Both the position numbers and the translations under genes were made by a program. Of a stretch of DNA of 64,000 nucleotides, positions 37,191 to 46,076 are shown piece after piece (the first letter of the stretch is position 1; the number at the start of each line of letters is the position of its first letter). The stretch lies in assembly GCA_030646715.1 (NCBI GenBank), contig JAUSLJ010000010.1, forward strand, positions 62,001 through 126,000. Reading direction: 5' to 3'. Under the pieces are notes generated by a model. The model was given only the letters and a program-made list of their open reading frames with translations. It was not told the DNA's origin and ran no database searches. Source of the stretch: Agitococcus sp. GTDB taxonomy: Bacteria; Pseudomonadota; Gammaproteobacteria; Pseudomonadales; Moraxellaceae.

Positions 37191-38263
37191 ATAATTTGAT
37201 AAGGCTCTGGATTGACACAGGGTGTGCGGCACAGCATAAGATCGGCTAATAACTTAGCAGAAGCGGGAGCTAAGACCAAACCATTGCGAAAGTGCCCTGC
37301 ATTAACCCATAAATTGCTAAATTGAGGAACTCGGCCAATATAAGGTATGCCATTGGGTGAGGCAGGTCTTAAGCCCGCCCATTGTTTAATCGGTTGATAT
37401 TGGGACAACAACGGCATAATACGATTTGCTGTTTTTTGTAGTAAAGCCAAGGCCTCATCCGTTGTTTGTTTTTCAAAGCCTGTATTCTCTAAAGTTGAAC
37501 CGCACAATAAATGCCCATCTTGTCGTGGAATCAAATAATGCCCTTGATGCAGAACAATTTGTTTTAGTTTTTGTTCGGGCAATTTATATAAAATCATCTG
37601 TCCTTTCATTGGGTTAACGGGCATGTTTATCGCCAACAAATTTAATATTTGTCCTGTCCATGCGCCTGCGGTAATAACAAAGGCATCCGCTGTATATTTT
37701 TCACCTGTACTACTTTCGATAGCCGCTATACGATTATTAATTTTATGCCAACTGACAATATTCGTATGATTCCTATAGCACACGCCCAGCTGAGTGACCG
37801 CTTGCATTAATGCGCTTAATAAAAGTGGGTTACGCACATTAGCAATATGTGGAACCCAAATTCCTGTCTTAAAATTCGCCAATAACGGTGATAACTGACT
37901 AATATCTTTTGCTGATAAAGGTAGCAATTGTTGTTGGTACTGCTGCCCCCAGACTAAAGCATCACGCTGATCTTCTGCCTCTAACATCAACATTCCACAG
38001 GCATTTAGTTCGATATTGATACCTGTCATGGCGAATAATTGCTGCGCCAATAGCGGATACTCTGCTTGCGCCAGTTGCGCCAAGGCCGTCACTGCGGGCG
38101 GATAACGCCAAGGATACATCGGCGAAACAATACCGCCACCCGCCCAAGAAGACTCAATAGCCCCTGCGTTTTTTTCCAAAATAGTGACCTGACAACCCGC
38201 TTGCGCTAAGACTAACGCACTCAGCAAGCCAATTACCCCTCCACCCACAATAACAACTTTCAT
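37187..38263 (-). CDS. thiO: Glycine oxidase ThiO (FAD-dependent)
   Basis: ThiO oxidises glycine to iminoacetate for thiazole synthesis in thiamine formation, although a related D-amino acid oxidase is possible. The 358-residue flavoprotein has the Rossmann FAD motif VVIVGGGVIGLLSALVLAQAG at the start, the SSWAGGGIVSPMYPWRYP segment typical of ThiO, and the C-terminal WAGLRPASPNGIPYIG and NAGHFRNGLVLAPAS stretches that close over FAD. No thi genes are adjacent. Its place between pilR and fimT is shared with Pseudomonas aeruginosa, so the position is ancestral and not specific to pili. Confidence 0.92.
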   Translation of the reverse strand: MKVVIVGGGVIGLLSALVLAQAGCQVTILEKNAGAIESSWAGGGIVSPMYPWRYPPAVTALAQLAQAEYPLLAQQLFAMTGINIELNACGMLMLEAEDQRDALVWGQQYQQQLLPLSAKDISQLSPLLANFKTGIWVPHIANVRNPLLLSALMQAVTQLGVCYRNHTNIVSWHKINNRIAAIESSTGEKYTADAFVITAGAWTGQILNLLAINMPVNPMKGQMILYKLPEQKLKQIVLHQGHYLIPRQDGHLLCGSTLENTGFEKQTTDEALALLQKTANRIMPLLSQYQPIKQWAGLRPASPNGIPYIGRVPQFSNLWVNAGHFRNGLVLAPASAKLLADLMLCRTPCVNPEPYQII

Positions 38264-38339
38264 TTACCTTGACTCACTTAAATTTAGCGTTAGAATGCAG
38301 CACCGTTTATGGATGAACATATTTTAAAAGGATTTTATT

Positions 38340-38894
38340 GTGTCTCAACATGGTTTAACTTTGCTTGAACTTCTCATTGCCGTCTTAATTTCCGCTATGA
38401 CAATGGCATTTGTTGTACCTCTAACAACGACTTTTTTAAAAAAGCAAGAATCAGAACGTATCACAGATGAGCTTTATCATCTTTGTATTTTTGCACGTGC
38501 CGAAGCTGCCTATCTCAAAAAACCACTGACTTTGTGTGGAAGTAGTACTGGGCATTTTTGCGACCACAATTGGGCACAAGGGGCTTTGTTGTTTATTGAT
38601 AACAATCGAAATCATGTATTTGATGAGGGCGAATTACCGTTAAAATACAGTGCTTTTAACCTCAGCCCCTCTATTTTAAAATGGAAAGGCTTTGGCGGTA
38701 AAACACTGAACATTGAGGCGTTTGGAATTCCATTTGCAAGCAATGGCAGTTTTACCTATTGCTCGGCGGACAAAGATAGATTATTTAGCAAACAGGTCAT
38801 CGTGAGTCGTAGTGGTAGAGCACGACACTCTCATGATAACAATGGTGATGGGATTGACGAGGCAATTGATGGCGGAGACATCAATTGCGACTAA
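38340..38894 (+). CDS. fimT: GspH/FimT-type pseudopilin FimT
   Basis: A 184-residue minor pilin with a short class III leader (MSQHG, cleaved after Gly) and hydrophobic helix LTLLELLIAVLISAMTMAFV, with Glu5 kept and Leu instead of the usual Phe at mature position 1. The start is GTG 38340 with AAGGA seven nt upstream. Near the C-terminus VSRSGRARHS contains the G-R-x-R motif linked in other bacteria to FimT DNA binding during transformation. A DNNGDGIDEA calcium-loop-like segment follows. It stands alone on the plus strand, tail-to-tail with the minor pilin operon, matching the separate fimT of Pseudomonas. Confidence 0.85.
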   Translation: MSQHGLTLLELLIAVLISAMTMAFVVPLTTTFLKKQESERITDELYHLCIFARAEAAYLKKPLTLCGSSTGHFCDHNWAQGALLFIDNNRNHVFDEGELPLKYSAFNLSPSILKWKGFGGKTLNIEAFGIPFASNGSFTYCSADKDRLFSKQVIVSRSGRARHSHDNNGDGIDEAIDGGDINCD

Positions 38895-38906
38895 TAACAT
38901 CACTCA

Positions 38907-39386
38907 TTAACGATTACGCCAAGATTGGGTACTAAGCGTAATGTCACACGAGGAATCTGTGCCTTTGTTCCAACAACTTTGCCCTAAGCTATTTAATTTC
39001 ATTAAGCCATCACCCGCCTGTTTATTTGCTGGTATGGCCGAAACTTCCCAATTTGTGGAAAGTGCTGCTACTGTTGTAGGTGCAGTAGAGGCATTGGCAG
39101 GCCCTAATACTAGGTTATAAAGTACTTTTGTGCCTGTACTACCTTTAGGATAGGTACTCGACCCATAAATAGTCGCGGACGTTAAATCTGCCCCCGTATA
39201 AGTTAACTGAACCGCTTTAGTACGCTCTAGTGCCGAAGCAATTTGCATCAAATCCGCTTGCATCGCAATACGATTACTGCGCGTAATATATTTAGTATAT
39301 TGCGGCATTGAGATTGCCACTAGAATGCTCATTATCGCAACCGACACCATCAGCTCAATTAAGGTAAACCCATTTCTTTTCATCAT
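38907..39386 (-). CDS. pilE: Type IV minor pilin PilE
   Basis: A 159-residue minor pilin encoded last in the fimU-pilVWXY1 operon. The leader MMKRNG precedes FTLIELMVSVAIMSILVAIS, the conserved N-terminal helix with Glu5. A disulfide is likely between the two C-terminal cysteines (SCWNKGTDSSCD). The chosen ATG 39386 has GGAG nine nt upstream; a TTG five codons earlier (39401) overlaps that site and is less likely. PilE is part of the tip complex that primes assembly and carries PilY1. A hairpin lies in the pilY1-pilE gap. Confidence 0.92.
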   Translation of the reverse strand: MMKRNGFTLIELMVSVAIMSILVAISMPQYTKYITRSNRIAMQADLMQIASALERTKAVQLTYTGADLTSATIYGSSTYPKGSTGTKVLYNLVLGPANASTAPTTVAALSTNWEVSAIPANKQAGDGLMKLNSLGQSCWNKGTDSSCDITLSTQSWRNR

Positions 39387-39405
39387 TTTTATATTCTCCA
39401 AAATC

Positions 39406-39435
39406 TAAGGAGAGCCTAGCAACAGACTCTCCTTA
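39406..39435 (-). promoter_or_regulatory. Hairpin in the pilY1-pilE gap
   Basis: TAAGGAGAG (39406-39414) and CTCTCCTTA (39427-39435) form a perfect 9-bp stem with a 12-nt loop, between the pilY1 stop and the pilE start. No T-run follows on the minus strand, so it is more likely an mRNA processing or stability element, or a partial attenuator, than a full terminator. The stem contains a GGAG-type sequence that could be sequestered. Confidence 0.5.
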
Positions 39436-39444
39436 TACGCTCAG

Positions 39445-42400
39445 TTATTGTGCGGGGAAACGTGTTTTCTCGCGCCAGCGGTGCAAAGGTGTGTACTGTT
39501 TTTTGCCTAGGGTTTTTTTCGTATCCAGTTTAGTTTTAATCAGCACACCTAAACCAATGTCAGGGTTAGTATTATCAGTGGAACCACCACCACCAGTGCC
39601 ATCACCTGTTGGTCTTGGTTGAATAACCAGCTGAGGATCACCACCCAAACCCATTACCAAGCTCGCCGTACGACGTGGTGTTGACGCATCACATTGATTA
39701 CCATAAGGCATGCACATTTCATACAGGTTAGTAGAGCCAGCGACAATCGAACATCCTGATTGAGCTGTTTCTGGTGAGTAAGTCGTAAACAACAGTTGGT
39801 TTAAGAAAATAATACCTGAGGATAAACTTTTTTCACCATTACTGATTAAATCGACATACCAGCCGTACTTGGTCAGTGATTTTTTCTCATTAGCATCTAC
39901 GGCATACGTTGGCGTACCCGTGCTGGCATTATCCGTCAAGTCGATTGCGGTCATATTAGAAAACAATGCGGTTGGTTGTAAGCTAGTATCCGCGACAGTC
40001 AACAAGTCGGCACGCGTAACATCAAAGTCAAATATTGTCGAATACCGATCGCTAACCACCGTGTTTAATGGTCTGCTGCGATTACCTGTACCCACAGCAA
40101 CGGCGGCAAATGTTTTATTTAGCGTCGTGTCCTTAAATAATGCGACAGTTGGCGGCTCGTAAATACGGCGATAGTCTTTATTTTCGGGTGTAGTTTCGCC
40201 ATTACTTCCTAGCTGTGCTACTAATTTCACACGCTTCACTAACGAGGCTGCTACTTGGCCATTATTGATATCTGCACGAAACAATTGGCCACCTAAATCA
40301 CCAATATAAATGGTGTCAGCAAGACCATCAGAGTTTAAATCAACTACTTTGGGCTGCGAAGGGATACTGTGTGTCATCGCAGGTACTGTTAAGGTTGGAG
40401 AACCTGCACTAGAAGCCCACCATATCAATGCGCCCGTTTCTGCGTTGATAATATAGAGTTGATTGCCCTGCGAAGCCGTAGCACACGTTGTGTTTTCGTA
40501 GCAATTGTAATCATAACCGCCACCAAAAATCAGTACCTTAGTTATCGTAGTACCCACCTTAATATCCGCCAATACAGGCTGAGACCACGTTTGACCTAAA
40601 TTAACATAGGCTCCTGTAGTACCGCCAATAATAGAAAACAAGGATTTTGGCGCGGTTAATTTACTTAAATCAAGCCCGTAATAATTTCTCCCCCCCATAC
40701 GCATACCGCCGTACATGTATAGCTTATCGCCAGAGTCAATATCTGGTTTAATTTGGCCGTCACCGTTTTTATCTTTACGATAAACTGTCCACGTTAAATC
40801 CATACCATATTCAGGTTCAACTGCACTGATATTATCGTAAAGAGTCTTGATGGCTGACAGTTTTTCGCCTGGAATAAAAGCAAATATCTCTTCGCCCGTG
40901 CTTGCTTTAATGCCATGCAACGTTGACCCTAATGTACTAAAGAAAATGACATTATCTTGTTTATTTGGATCTACGGCATCGGCACGCGTTGAGCCTGTAT
41001 AGCCATAGTTGACCAAAGTTGCACGAGAGTGCAGACCACCCCCTAATTTTTGACGAACAGGCGCAGTCGCTAAAACAGGCGTTGTCGTGCTATAAACATC
41101 AATATCATAGCCTCTAAACCAGTTAATCAAATTTTTGAAGGTCGCATCAGTCGGAATATTGGTAGATCCCGTTGGATACGCCGCCGTCTTGACTTTGGTC
41201 ATAAATGCTGTGGTATCTACATTCGTAGTGCTTAATGCATCCAAATCCGCTTTAGACGTGTCAACATAGGTGTATATTTTTCGGCTTGCTGGAGCAGGCA
41301 AGTTAGATGCTGCGCCACCAATGGTACTGGAAGAACCATCCGCCGACGTTGTCCACCAACTTTGAGAGTCTTTGGTAAACTCACCATCTGCCCCTACGGC
41401 AGGCTTACCATTAAGGTCTTTGATGTTTTCTGTCGCTAAATCTAATTGATAACGCTTTAAATTCCCTTCCCAACGTTTAGAGGCACTGCTCGGATCAAAC
41501 AGCACGTAATACACCTGATCTAACGTATTAAGACGGTTAAACTGGTTAATTGCCACACCTGGTGAAGCTAAAATACCACTTTGATCTAAAGCACTATTAA
41601 TGGTGCGGGTCATGGCTGACACCAATGCCGCCGTATCGGTTGCCTTAGTATATGTACCACCACCCAATGCTGCAGCTCGTCGCATTTGTATTTCTGAACC
41701 ACCACCTTCTGGCCCTAAAATTACGGTACTGGTTTTAATTGGCACTTTGACATCTTTGACAATATCAGCCGTATGTAAGCTTGTTTTGTTGTTTGTATTG
41801 GCCAAATCCAAAATACAACGCCAGTTCAACTCTTCCGTTGAATCATAAGTCGTGCCTGTCGTGGCAACTAATACCTTTTCATCGGCAGCACTCACCGAAC
41901 ATGCCGTTTTCCCTGTTATACCCTTCGTATTGAGTGTAACGCCCGCATCAATGGTTGGTGCACCATCCGTTAATAGAAAAATATAATTGCCCGAACATTG
42001 ACTGGTTGCATCTATCGGCTTTTTATAGCGTTGATTCGTATCAGCTGTCGTGCTATTGACTGTCCGCGAATCGGGCTGGTCATAATTACTATTCTGATAA
42101 TACGGCTGAAGGCCGTACATATAACGACTAACTTCTGCATACGCAGCACCCAGTGGTGTAGAGCTAGGAAAGTCGAGGCTTTGTATAGCCGACCATAGCT
42201 CACTACGTACCGTCGTCAACTTCGACAAATCCCTAATAACGCCCTTCCATTTGACCACCAGTTTGACAGGGTTCGAACCAGCTGATGCATTAGTTGACTC
42301 AGAAGCCCAAATTGCCGCCGTAGCACTATCTGCTGTCGTTGTAGATTGGTTGCCCAGCATAAAGCCGACAGTCGTTATATCGCCCGTGGTGGTGGAAACC

Positions 42401-43953
42401 AACGACCGCACCATTTCGGTAATGGATGATGAGGTTGTCGTATCAATATTAATCGCCGTATTGGCTGTAAAGGATGACTGATTTAGTAAGGCCTGCTGAC
42501 TAACAAAACCCGTACTAAAGGCGTCCGTATTACAACTGGTGGTACTGGTACAAAATTTTGGCAAATTACGACTATTAAACATTTTAATAATCATTGGTTT
42601 GGGCGGTGGATTGACTTGAGTGGTAACAGGAGTCACGGTGACAATATCACCGTATGTTCTACAGGTTCCATTACTCCTGTACCTTATACAACCGTACGTT
42701 GTGGTTGTTACATTGGTGGTGGTGGATTTGGGGTAACTATCACTGGGAGTAATCGTTAATGTTGCCGATGTAATTGTTGCTTTAGGAGGAATTGGTGCCC
42801 CTGTCGTTAATCTGACCGCCACTTGATTACGCTTATTAGCGGTAACTTTATTGATTGAAAGTGAACCATTACTTGGAGTAACGATACTTTCTAAACCTTC
42901 TGTCCACTCAACATCATCTAGCTTAGCTTGTGCTAGGTCAACGGTATTACTACTCGTACCCCCTAAGTCAAAGGTACTGGTATTATCAGTCCCTGTGTCA
43001 AAGGCAATACAACTGTCTGTTTTGGTTGGGCTAATCGAAAACTTCACCGTTAATTTGGCGGCCTTTGTTTGGTCACCATCCCATGAATACGCTGTACGAC
43101 TTTCACTATCAATGTCACGCAAGCGAAAAGCCATCGCATTACCACCACACCAATTGGCATTGTTTTTGGCAACACTTTGTACAAGCTCTTTGACATCCAC
43201 ATCGTAACTTGTACCTGCTTCCCATGCAGGAATTTCTACTGCCGACGTTGCATTAACAAAGTTCCGAGCAGAGCTCGTGAGTGCAACGCTATTAAATGGC
43301 TCTACATCCGCCCTGCTGTCTATCGCTGTTTGCCAGCTTGTTACACTAGGATTGTTATTTTTAGCGACCAGTGTAATTTTTGCTTCGGTAATAGTTGCTC
43401 CCAAAGGAATCATTACATTTGGAAAATACAGTCCAACATCATTGGTGCTGCTAACAACTAAGCTTGTTGATGCCGTATCTGTACCCGAGGAATCACTCCC
43501 CGATGTACTCCCCTTACTGGAAATATCTCCATCAGGATTAATGGCCACAAAAGCATCTAAAGGTCGCGCGGGATAGGTTACCCAACCACCATCAAAATTA
43601 ACCCAATTACCTGAACTATTTTTATAGCTTTTGTCATTAGACTGATAACGCGACAAGCCCATTTTGACGTAACCTGGTGCAGGTGCGCTGCCATTCAACA
43701 CTTGGTTCATAGACTCTTTCAGTACGTCTTTGCGTCGATTAGGCGACTTACAATCCTTGAGCTCGCTATTAACACACCACTCCATACTCCCTGATGTATC
43801 AAACATCATCATCACCACAGGAGACACGCTGGCGTTGGAGATTGCTTGCGTATAAATTTCGACATCACTGGCATACGCAGGGCTTAATGCCAATGTTATA
43901 TAGGCACAGCTTACCGCCGTGGCTATTTTATTTTTTTTATGCGTTGTATTCAT
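39445..43953 (-). CDS. pilY1: Type IV pilus tip adhesin PilY1 with extended VWA region
   Basis: PilY1 is exported, sits at the pilus tip with the minor pilins, and mediates adhesion and surface sensing. The 1502-residue protein starts at ATG 43953 (GAGG six nt upstream) with a signal peptide ending near PAYA. A VWA domain begins with MIDAS motif MFDTSGSM at Asp52. It is then interrupted by two large Thr/Ser-rich beta segments (about 155-305 and 330-570; the first ends WDGDQTKAAKLTVKF) before resuming at about 576. The C-terminal half is the PilY1 beta-propeller, with calcium loop DKNGDGQIKPD and repeat VDLNSDGLADTIYIGDLGGQ. It is about 340 residues longer than the Pseudomonas aeruginosa protein as I remember it. 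Confidence 0.94.
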   Translation of the reverse strand: MNTTHKKNKIATAVSCAYITLALSPAYASDVEIYTQAISNASVSPVVMMMFDTSGSMEWCVNSELKDCKSPNRRKDVLKESMNQVLNGSAPAPGYVKMGLSRYQSNDKSYKNSSGNWVNFDGGWVTYPARPLDAFVAINPDGDISSKGSTSGSDSSGTDTASTSLVVSSTNDVGLYFPNVMIPLGATITEAKITLVAKNNNPSVTSWQTAIDSRADVEPFNSVALTSSARNFVNATSAVEIPAWEAGTSYDVDVKELVQSVAKNNANWCGGNAMAFRLRDIDSESRTAYSWDGDQTKAAKLTVKFSISPTKTDSCIAFDTGTDNTSTFDLGGTSSNTVDLAQAKLDDVEWTEGLESIVTPSNGSLSINKVTANKRNQVAVRLTTGAPIPPKATITSATLTITPSDSYPKSTTTNVTTTTYGCIRYRSNGTCRTYGDIVTVTPVTTQVNPPPKPMIIKMFNSRNLPKFCTSTTSCNTDAFSTGFVSQQALLNQSSFTANTAINIDTTTSSSITEMVRSLVSTTTGDITTVGFMLGNQSTTTADSATAAIWASESTNASAGSNPVKLVVKWKGVIRDLSKLTTVRSELWSAIQSLDFPSSTPLGAAYAEVSRYMYGLQPYYQNSNYDQPDSRTVNSTTADTNQRYKKPIDATSQCSGNYIFLLTDGAPTIDAGVTLNTKGITGKTACSVSAADEKVLVATTGTTYDSTEELNWRCILDLANTNNKTSLHTADIVKDVKVPIKTSTVILGPEGGGSEIQMRRAAALGGGTYTKATDTAALVSAMTRTINSALDQSGILASPGVAINQFNRLNTLDQVYYVLFDPSSASKRWEGNLKRYQLDLATENIKDLNGKPAVGADGEFTKDSQSWWTTSADGSSSTIGGAASNLPAPASRKIYTYVDTSKADLDALSTTNVDTTAFMTKVKTAAYPTGSTNIPTDATFKNLINWFRGYDIDVYSTTTPVLATAPVRQKLGGGLHSRATLVNYGYTGSTRADAVDPNKQDNVIFFSTLGSTLHGIKASTGEEIFAFIPGEKLSAIKTLYDNISAVEPEYGMDLTWTVYRKDKNGDGQIKPDIDSGDKLYMYGGMRMGGRNYYGLDLSKLTAPKSLFSIIGGTTGAYVNLGQTWSQPVLADIKVGTTITKVLIFGGGYDYNCYENTTCATASQGNQLYIINAETGALIWWASSAGSPTLTVPAMTHSIPSQPKVVDLNSDGLADTIYIGDLGGQLFRADINNGQVAASLVKRVKLVAQLGSNGETTPENKDYRRIYEPPTVALFKDTTLNKTFAAVAVGTGNRSRPLNTVVSDRYSTIFDFDVTRADLLTVADTSLQPTALFSNMTAIDLTDNASTGTPTYAVDANEKKSLTKYGWYVDLISNGEKSLSSGIIFLNQLLFTTYSPETAQSGCSIVAGSTNLYEMCMPYGNQCDASTPRRTASLVMGLGGDPQLVIQPRPTGDGTGGGGSTDNTNPDIGLGVLIKTKLDTKKTLGKKQYTPLHRWREKTRFPAQ

Positions 43954-43986
43954 ATTGCACCTCATTTTTGTGCCAACGTATGTTAG

Positions 43987-44664
43987 CTAAAATTTGTAGC
44001 CGTAGGTTGCTTCGTCAACCTGAGAGTTAAAAACCGCACCTTCATCGGTCAAACAATCCGTGACCGATACAATTTCTGTTGCTTTTGATGTATCTGAGCT
44101 ATCGTCATTTTTTTTAGCCAAACACTCGTTAATTTTGGACTTCGTTGCCGAACCGAATGCGGGCAATACTGCTGTCGAGTAAATAGCCAGCTTGATTGGT
44201 ACTAGTGCACCCGCCAAAAGAGTATCCGTGCCTAAAACATAATCTGTGTTTTCAACCATTTTTACTGCAACCTGTGTTGCTACTGCGTCTCGGCCACTCA
44301 TAAAGCTTTCAGTATCTGTGACATCGCACTTGCCTTCGGTCAACGTACTGGCTGCATCTTTTGGTGTAACGCAATAATAAAACTCCGTCCCTTCATTGGT
44401 AATTGCATCAACCAAAATGCCCCCCTGACGGTCAGCAACACCTGCATCTTTTCTAATTTCATTAGCCATCTGAACCAAGCCCACATCAGCTGACTGAAAC
44501 AACAAGTTAGTGACCTGGCTATTGGTTGCCAAGGTCAAACTTGACAAACTCATACGCATTGCCGAAATGCCTAGCAGTGTTATGACAACCAAAATAATCA
44601 TCACGGTAATCAAGGTAACGCCTTTTTGCCGAGAGCGCGGGTGTAACAAGGTATTGATAACCAT
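43987..44664 (-). CDS. pilX: Type IV minor pilin PilX
   Basis: A 225-residue minor pilin. The leader ends RQKG, and the mature helix VTLITVMIILVVITLLGISA has Thr in place of the usual Glu5, which is the diagnostic feature of PilX/GspK-like tip pilins. The periplasmic domain holds about four cysteines. It helps prime pilus assembly and cap the filament with PilY1. AGGTG lies just before the ATG. It sits 15 nt after pilW and 33 nt before pilY1 on the same transcript. Confidence 0.93.
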   Translation of the reverse strand: MVINTLLHPRSRQKGVTLITVMIILVVITLLGISAMRMSLSSLTLATNSQVTNLLFQSADVGLVQMANEIRKDAGVADRQGGILVDAITNEGTEFYYCVTPKDAASTLTEGKCDVTDTESFMSGRDAVATQVAVKMVENTDYVLGTDTLLAGALVPIKLAIYSTAVLPAFGSATKSKINECLAKKNDDSSDTSKATEIVSVTDCLTDEGAVFNSQVDEATYGYKF

Positions 44665-44679
44665 TTGATCACCTATTAT

Positions 44680-45567
44680 CTAAAGAACATTTCTAAACGA
44701 AACTGTGCTCGTAAAAACCCGACGTACTCGCGTATCTGAGGGAACAGACGCAGCAGTAATCACCTCGTTAAGCACATTAAACGACTGAGTTTGTGGAACT
44801 TTATTACCTGCTTTTTCCACAGAGCTCACCAATAATCCGAGTTTAATTGCGGCAACTGGCGGCTTAGGTGCGGCTAACGCTGCATAGGCCGCAACAGTAA
44901 TATATTGTTGTGGCCTATTTAACGAACCACTCGTCGTATCTGCAACGCCTACCAGCACTTGAAAGTTATCAACCGCTGACAACAAAATCACACCCTTGGT
45001 ATCACCTGTCTCGAAGTTGGTTAACGCAGAGTCTAAAGCTCCCGTATGATAACCACCCTCACACGCCAATGCCGAACCCGTTGCCGCCGCACTATCTGCC
45101 CGTAGGTAAAAACGAGCTAAGATATAATTATTCGCAGGAACAATATCACCCTCACAATCACGCGCCTCAACTGGGGTGTAATATTGAATCATCAAGCTAT
45201 CACTTGCACCCACACCGCCTTGATTTCCTGTCCCTGTATATACGGGCAACGCCGCCTGATTATTTTGAGAAATAACGCCAGCAACACCACTCGGAAAATC
45301 GGTTGCTGCGGTGATTACCTGAGGCCAATCATTATTAGCAACAACCTGCGTTGGCACATAGCCTGCTTGCCTCATGCCTTGAGCCATAAACTCCAAGGCA
45401 AAACGGCCGTTATCACCCACATCGCCTAATCCTTTTTGAAGATTGAACGTAGATTGATTGGTAATAAATAAATTTACGGCTGCCAAAGAGACTAAAAGGC
45501 CAATCGTTAATGAAACCATCAACTCAATTAGCGTGAAACCTTGTTGATCAGTGCGCTTAAGACTCAT
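44680..45567 (-). CDS. pilW: Type IV minor pilin PilW
   Basis: A 295-residue pseudopilin with leader MSLKRTDQQG and helix FTLIELMVSLTIGLLVSLAA (Glu5 present), then a large periplasmic domain with PilW landmarks such as GRFALEFMAQGMRQAGYVP early in the globular part. It acts in the tip-complex core with PilV and PilX. GGAGG lies six nt before the ATG, an ideal site. Its start overlaps the end of pilV by 11 nt, so translation is coupled. Confidence 0.94.
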   Translation of the reverse strand: MSLKRTDQQGFTLIELMVSLTIGLLVSLAAVNLFITNQSTFNLQKGLGDVGDNGRFALEFMAQGMRQAGYVPTQVVANNDWPQVITAATDFPSGVAGVISQNNQAALPVYTGTGNQGGVGASDSLMIQYYTPVEARDCEGDIVPANNYILARFYLRADSAAATGSALACEGGYHTGALDSALTNFETGDTKGVILLSAVDNFQVLVGVADTTSGSLNRPQQYITVAAYAALAAPKPPVAAIKLGLLVSSVEKAGNKVPQTQSFNVLNEVITAASVPSDTRVRRVFTSTVSFRNVL

Positions 45568-46069
45568 TATAAACCTCCATCATCACACACTCAGGAGCAC
45601 CCGCATACGCTCCAGTGCTAGTAACACAGGCGTTTGTTCCCGTACTCGCCGTTGTGGTATCTCCCCATGCAACGTAAATACAGATATTGCTAGAGGCTTG
45701 GCACTTACTTACTGAAATATTTCCATTTGGCAATGAGGCGGCAGCGACTTCTTTTGCTAAACGCACATCAAAATTAACCATTTGTGCCGCAGTGCACGTT
45801 GCTGAATAACAGTCTTGCGTTGGCATTACCGTCCAATTAGCCACACTATATGCAGCAATTTGCCCATAATTAGCGCGCATTCTTTCTGACATATCTTGGG
45901 CGATCGACACTGCTTGCGAGCGGTTAAAAGACTCACCCGTGGCGGTTACTGCCCTGACTTGCAAAGCAACAAAACCGATCACTGCAACACCTAACAACAC
46001 CATTGCCACTAAGACTTCAACTAAAGAGACACCCTGTTGGTAACGGTATCTTATTGTAGGTTTATCCAT
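45557..46069 (-). CDS. pilV: Type IV minor pilin PilV
   Basis: A 170-residue minor pilin starting at ATG 46069 (GAGG five nt upstream); six further in-frame codons upstream lack a site. The leader ends YRYQQG, and the helix is VSLVEVLVAMVLLGVAVIGF with Glu5 and the PilV-typical Val1. The globular part has the conserved Q-A-V-S-I-A-Q-D-M-S-E-R-M-R-A-N segment typical of PilV and several cysteines. It is second in the minor pilin operon, 7 nt after fimU. Confidence 0.94.
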   Translation of the reverse strand: MDKPTIRYRYQQGVSLVEVLVAMVLLGVAVIGFVALQVRAVTATGESFNRSQAVSIAQDMSERMRANYGQIAAYSVANWTVMPTQDCYSATCTAAQMVNFDVRLAKEVAAASLPNGNISVSKCQASSNICIYVAWGDTTTASTGTNACVTSTGAYAGAPECVMMEVYNES

Positions 46070-46076
46070 ATACACC

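Noticed and set aside
44910-45429. Plus-strand frames opposite pilW
   Set aside because: They are antisense to a well-supported minor pilin, with no ribosome-binding site or recognisable motif.
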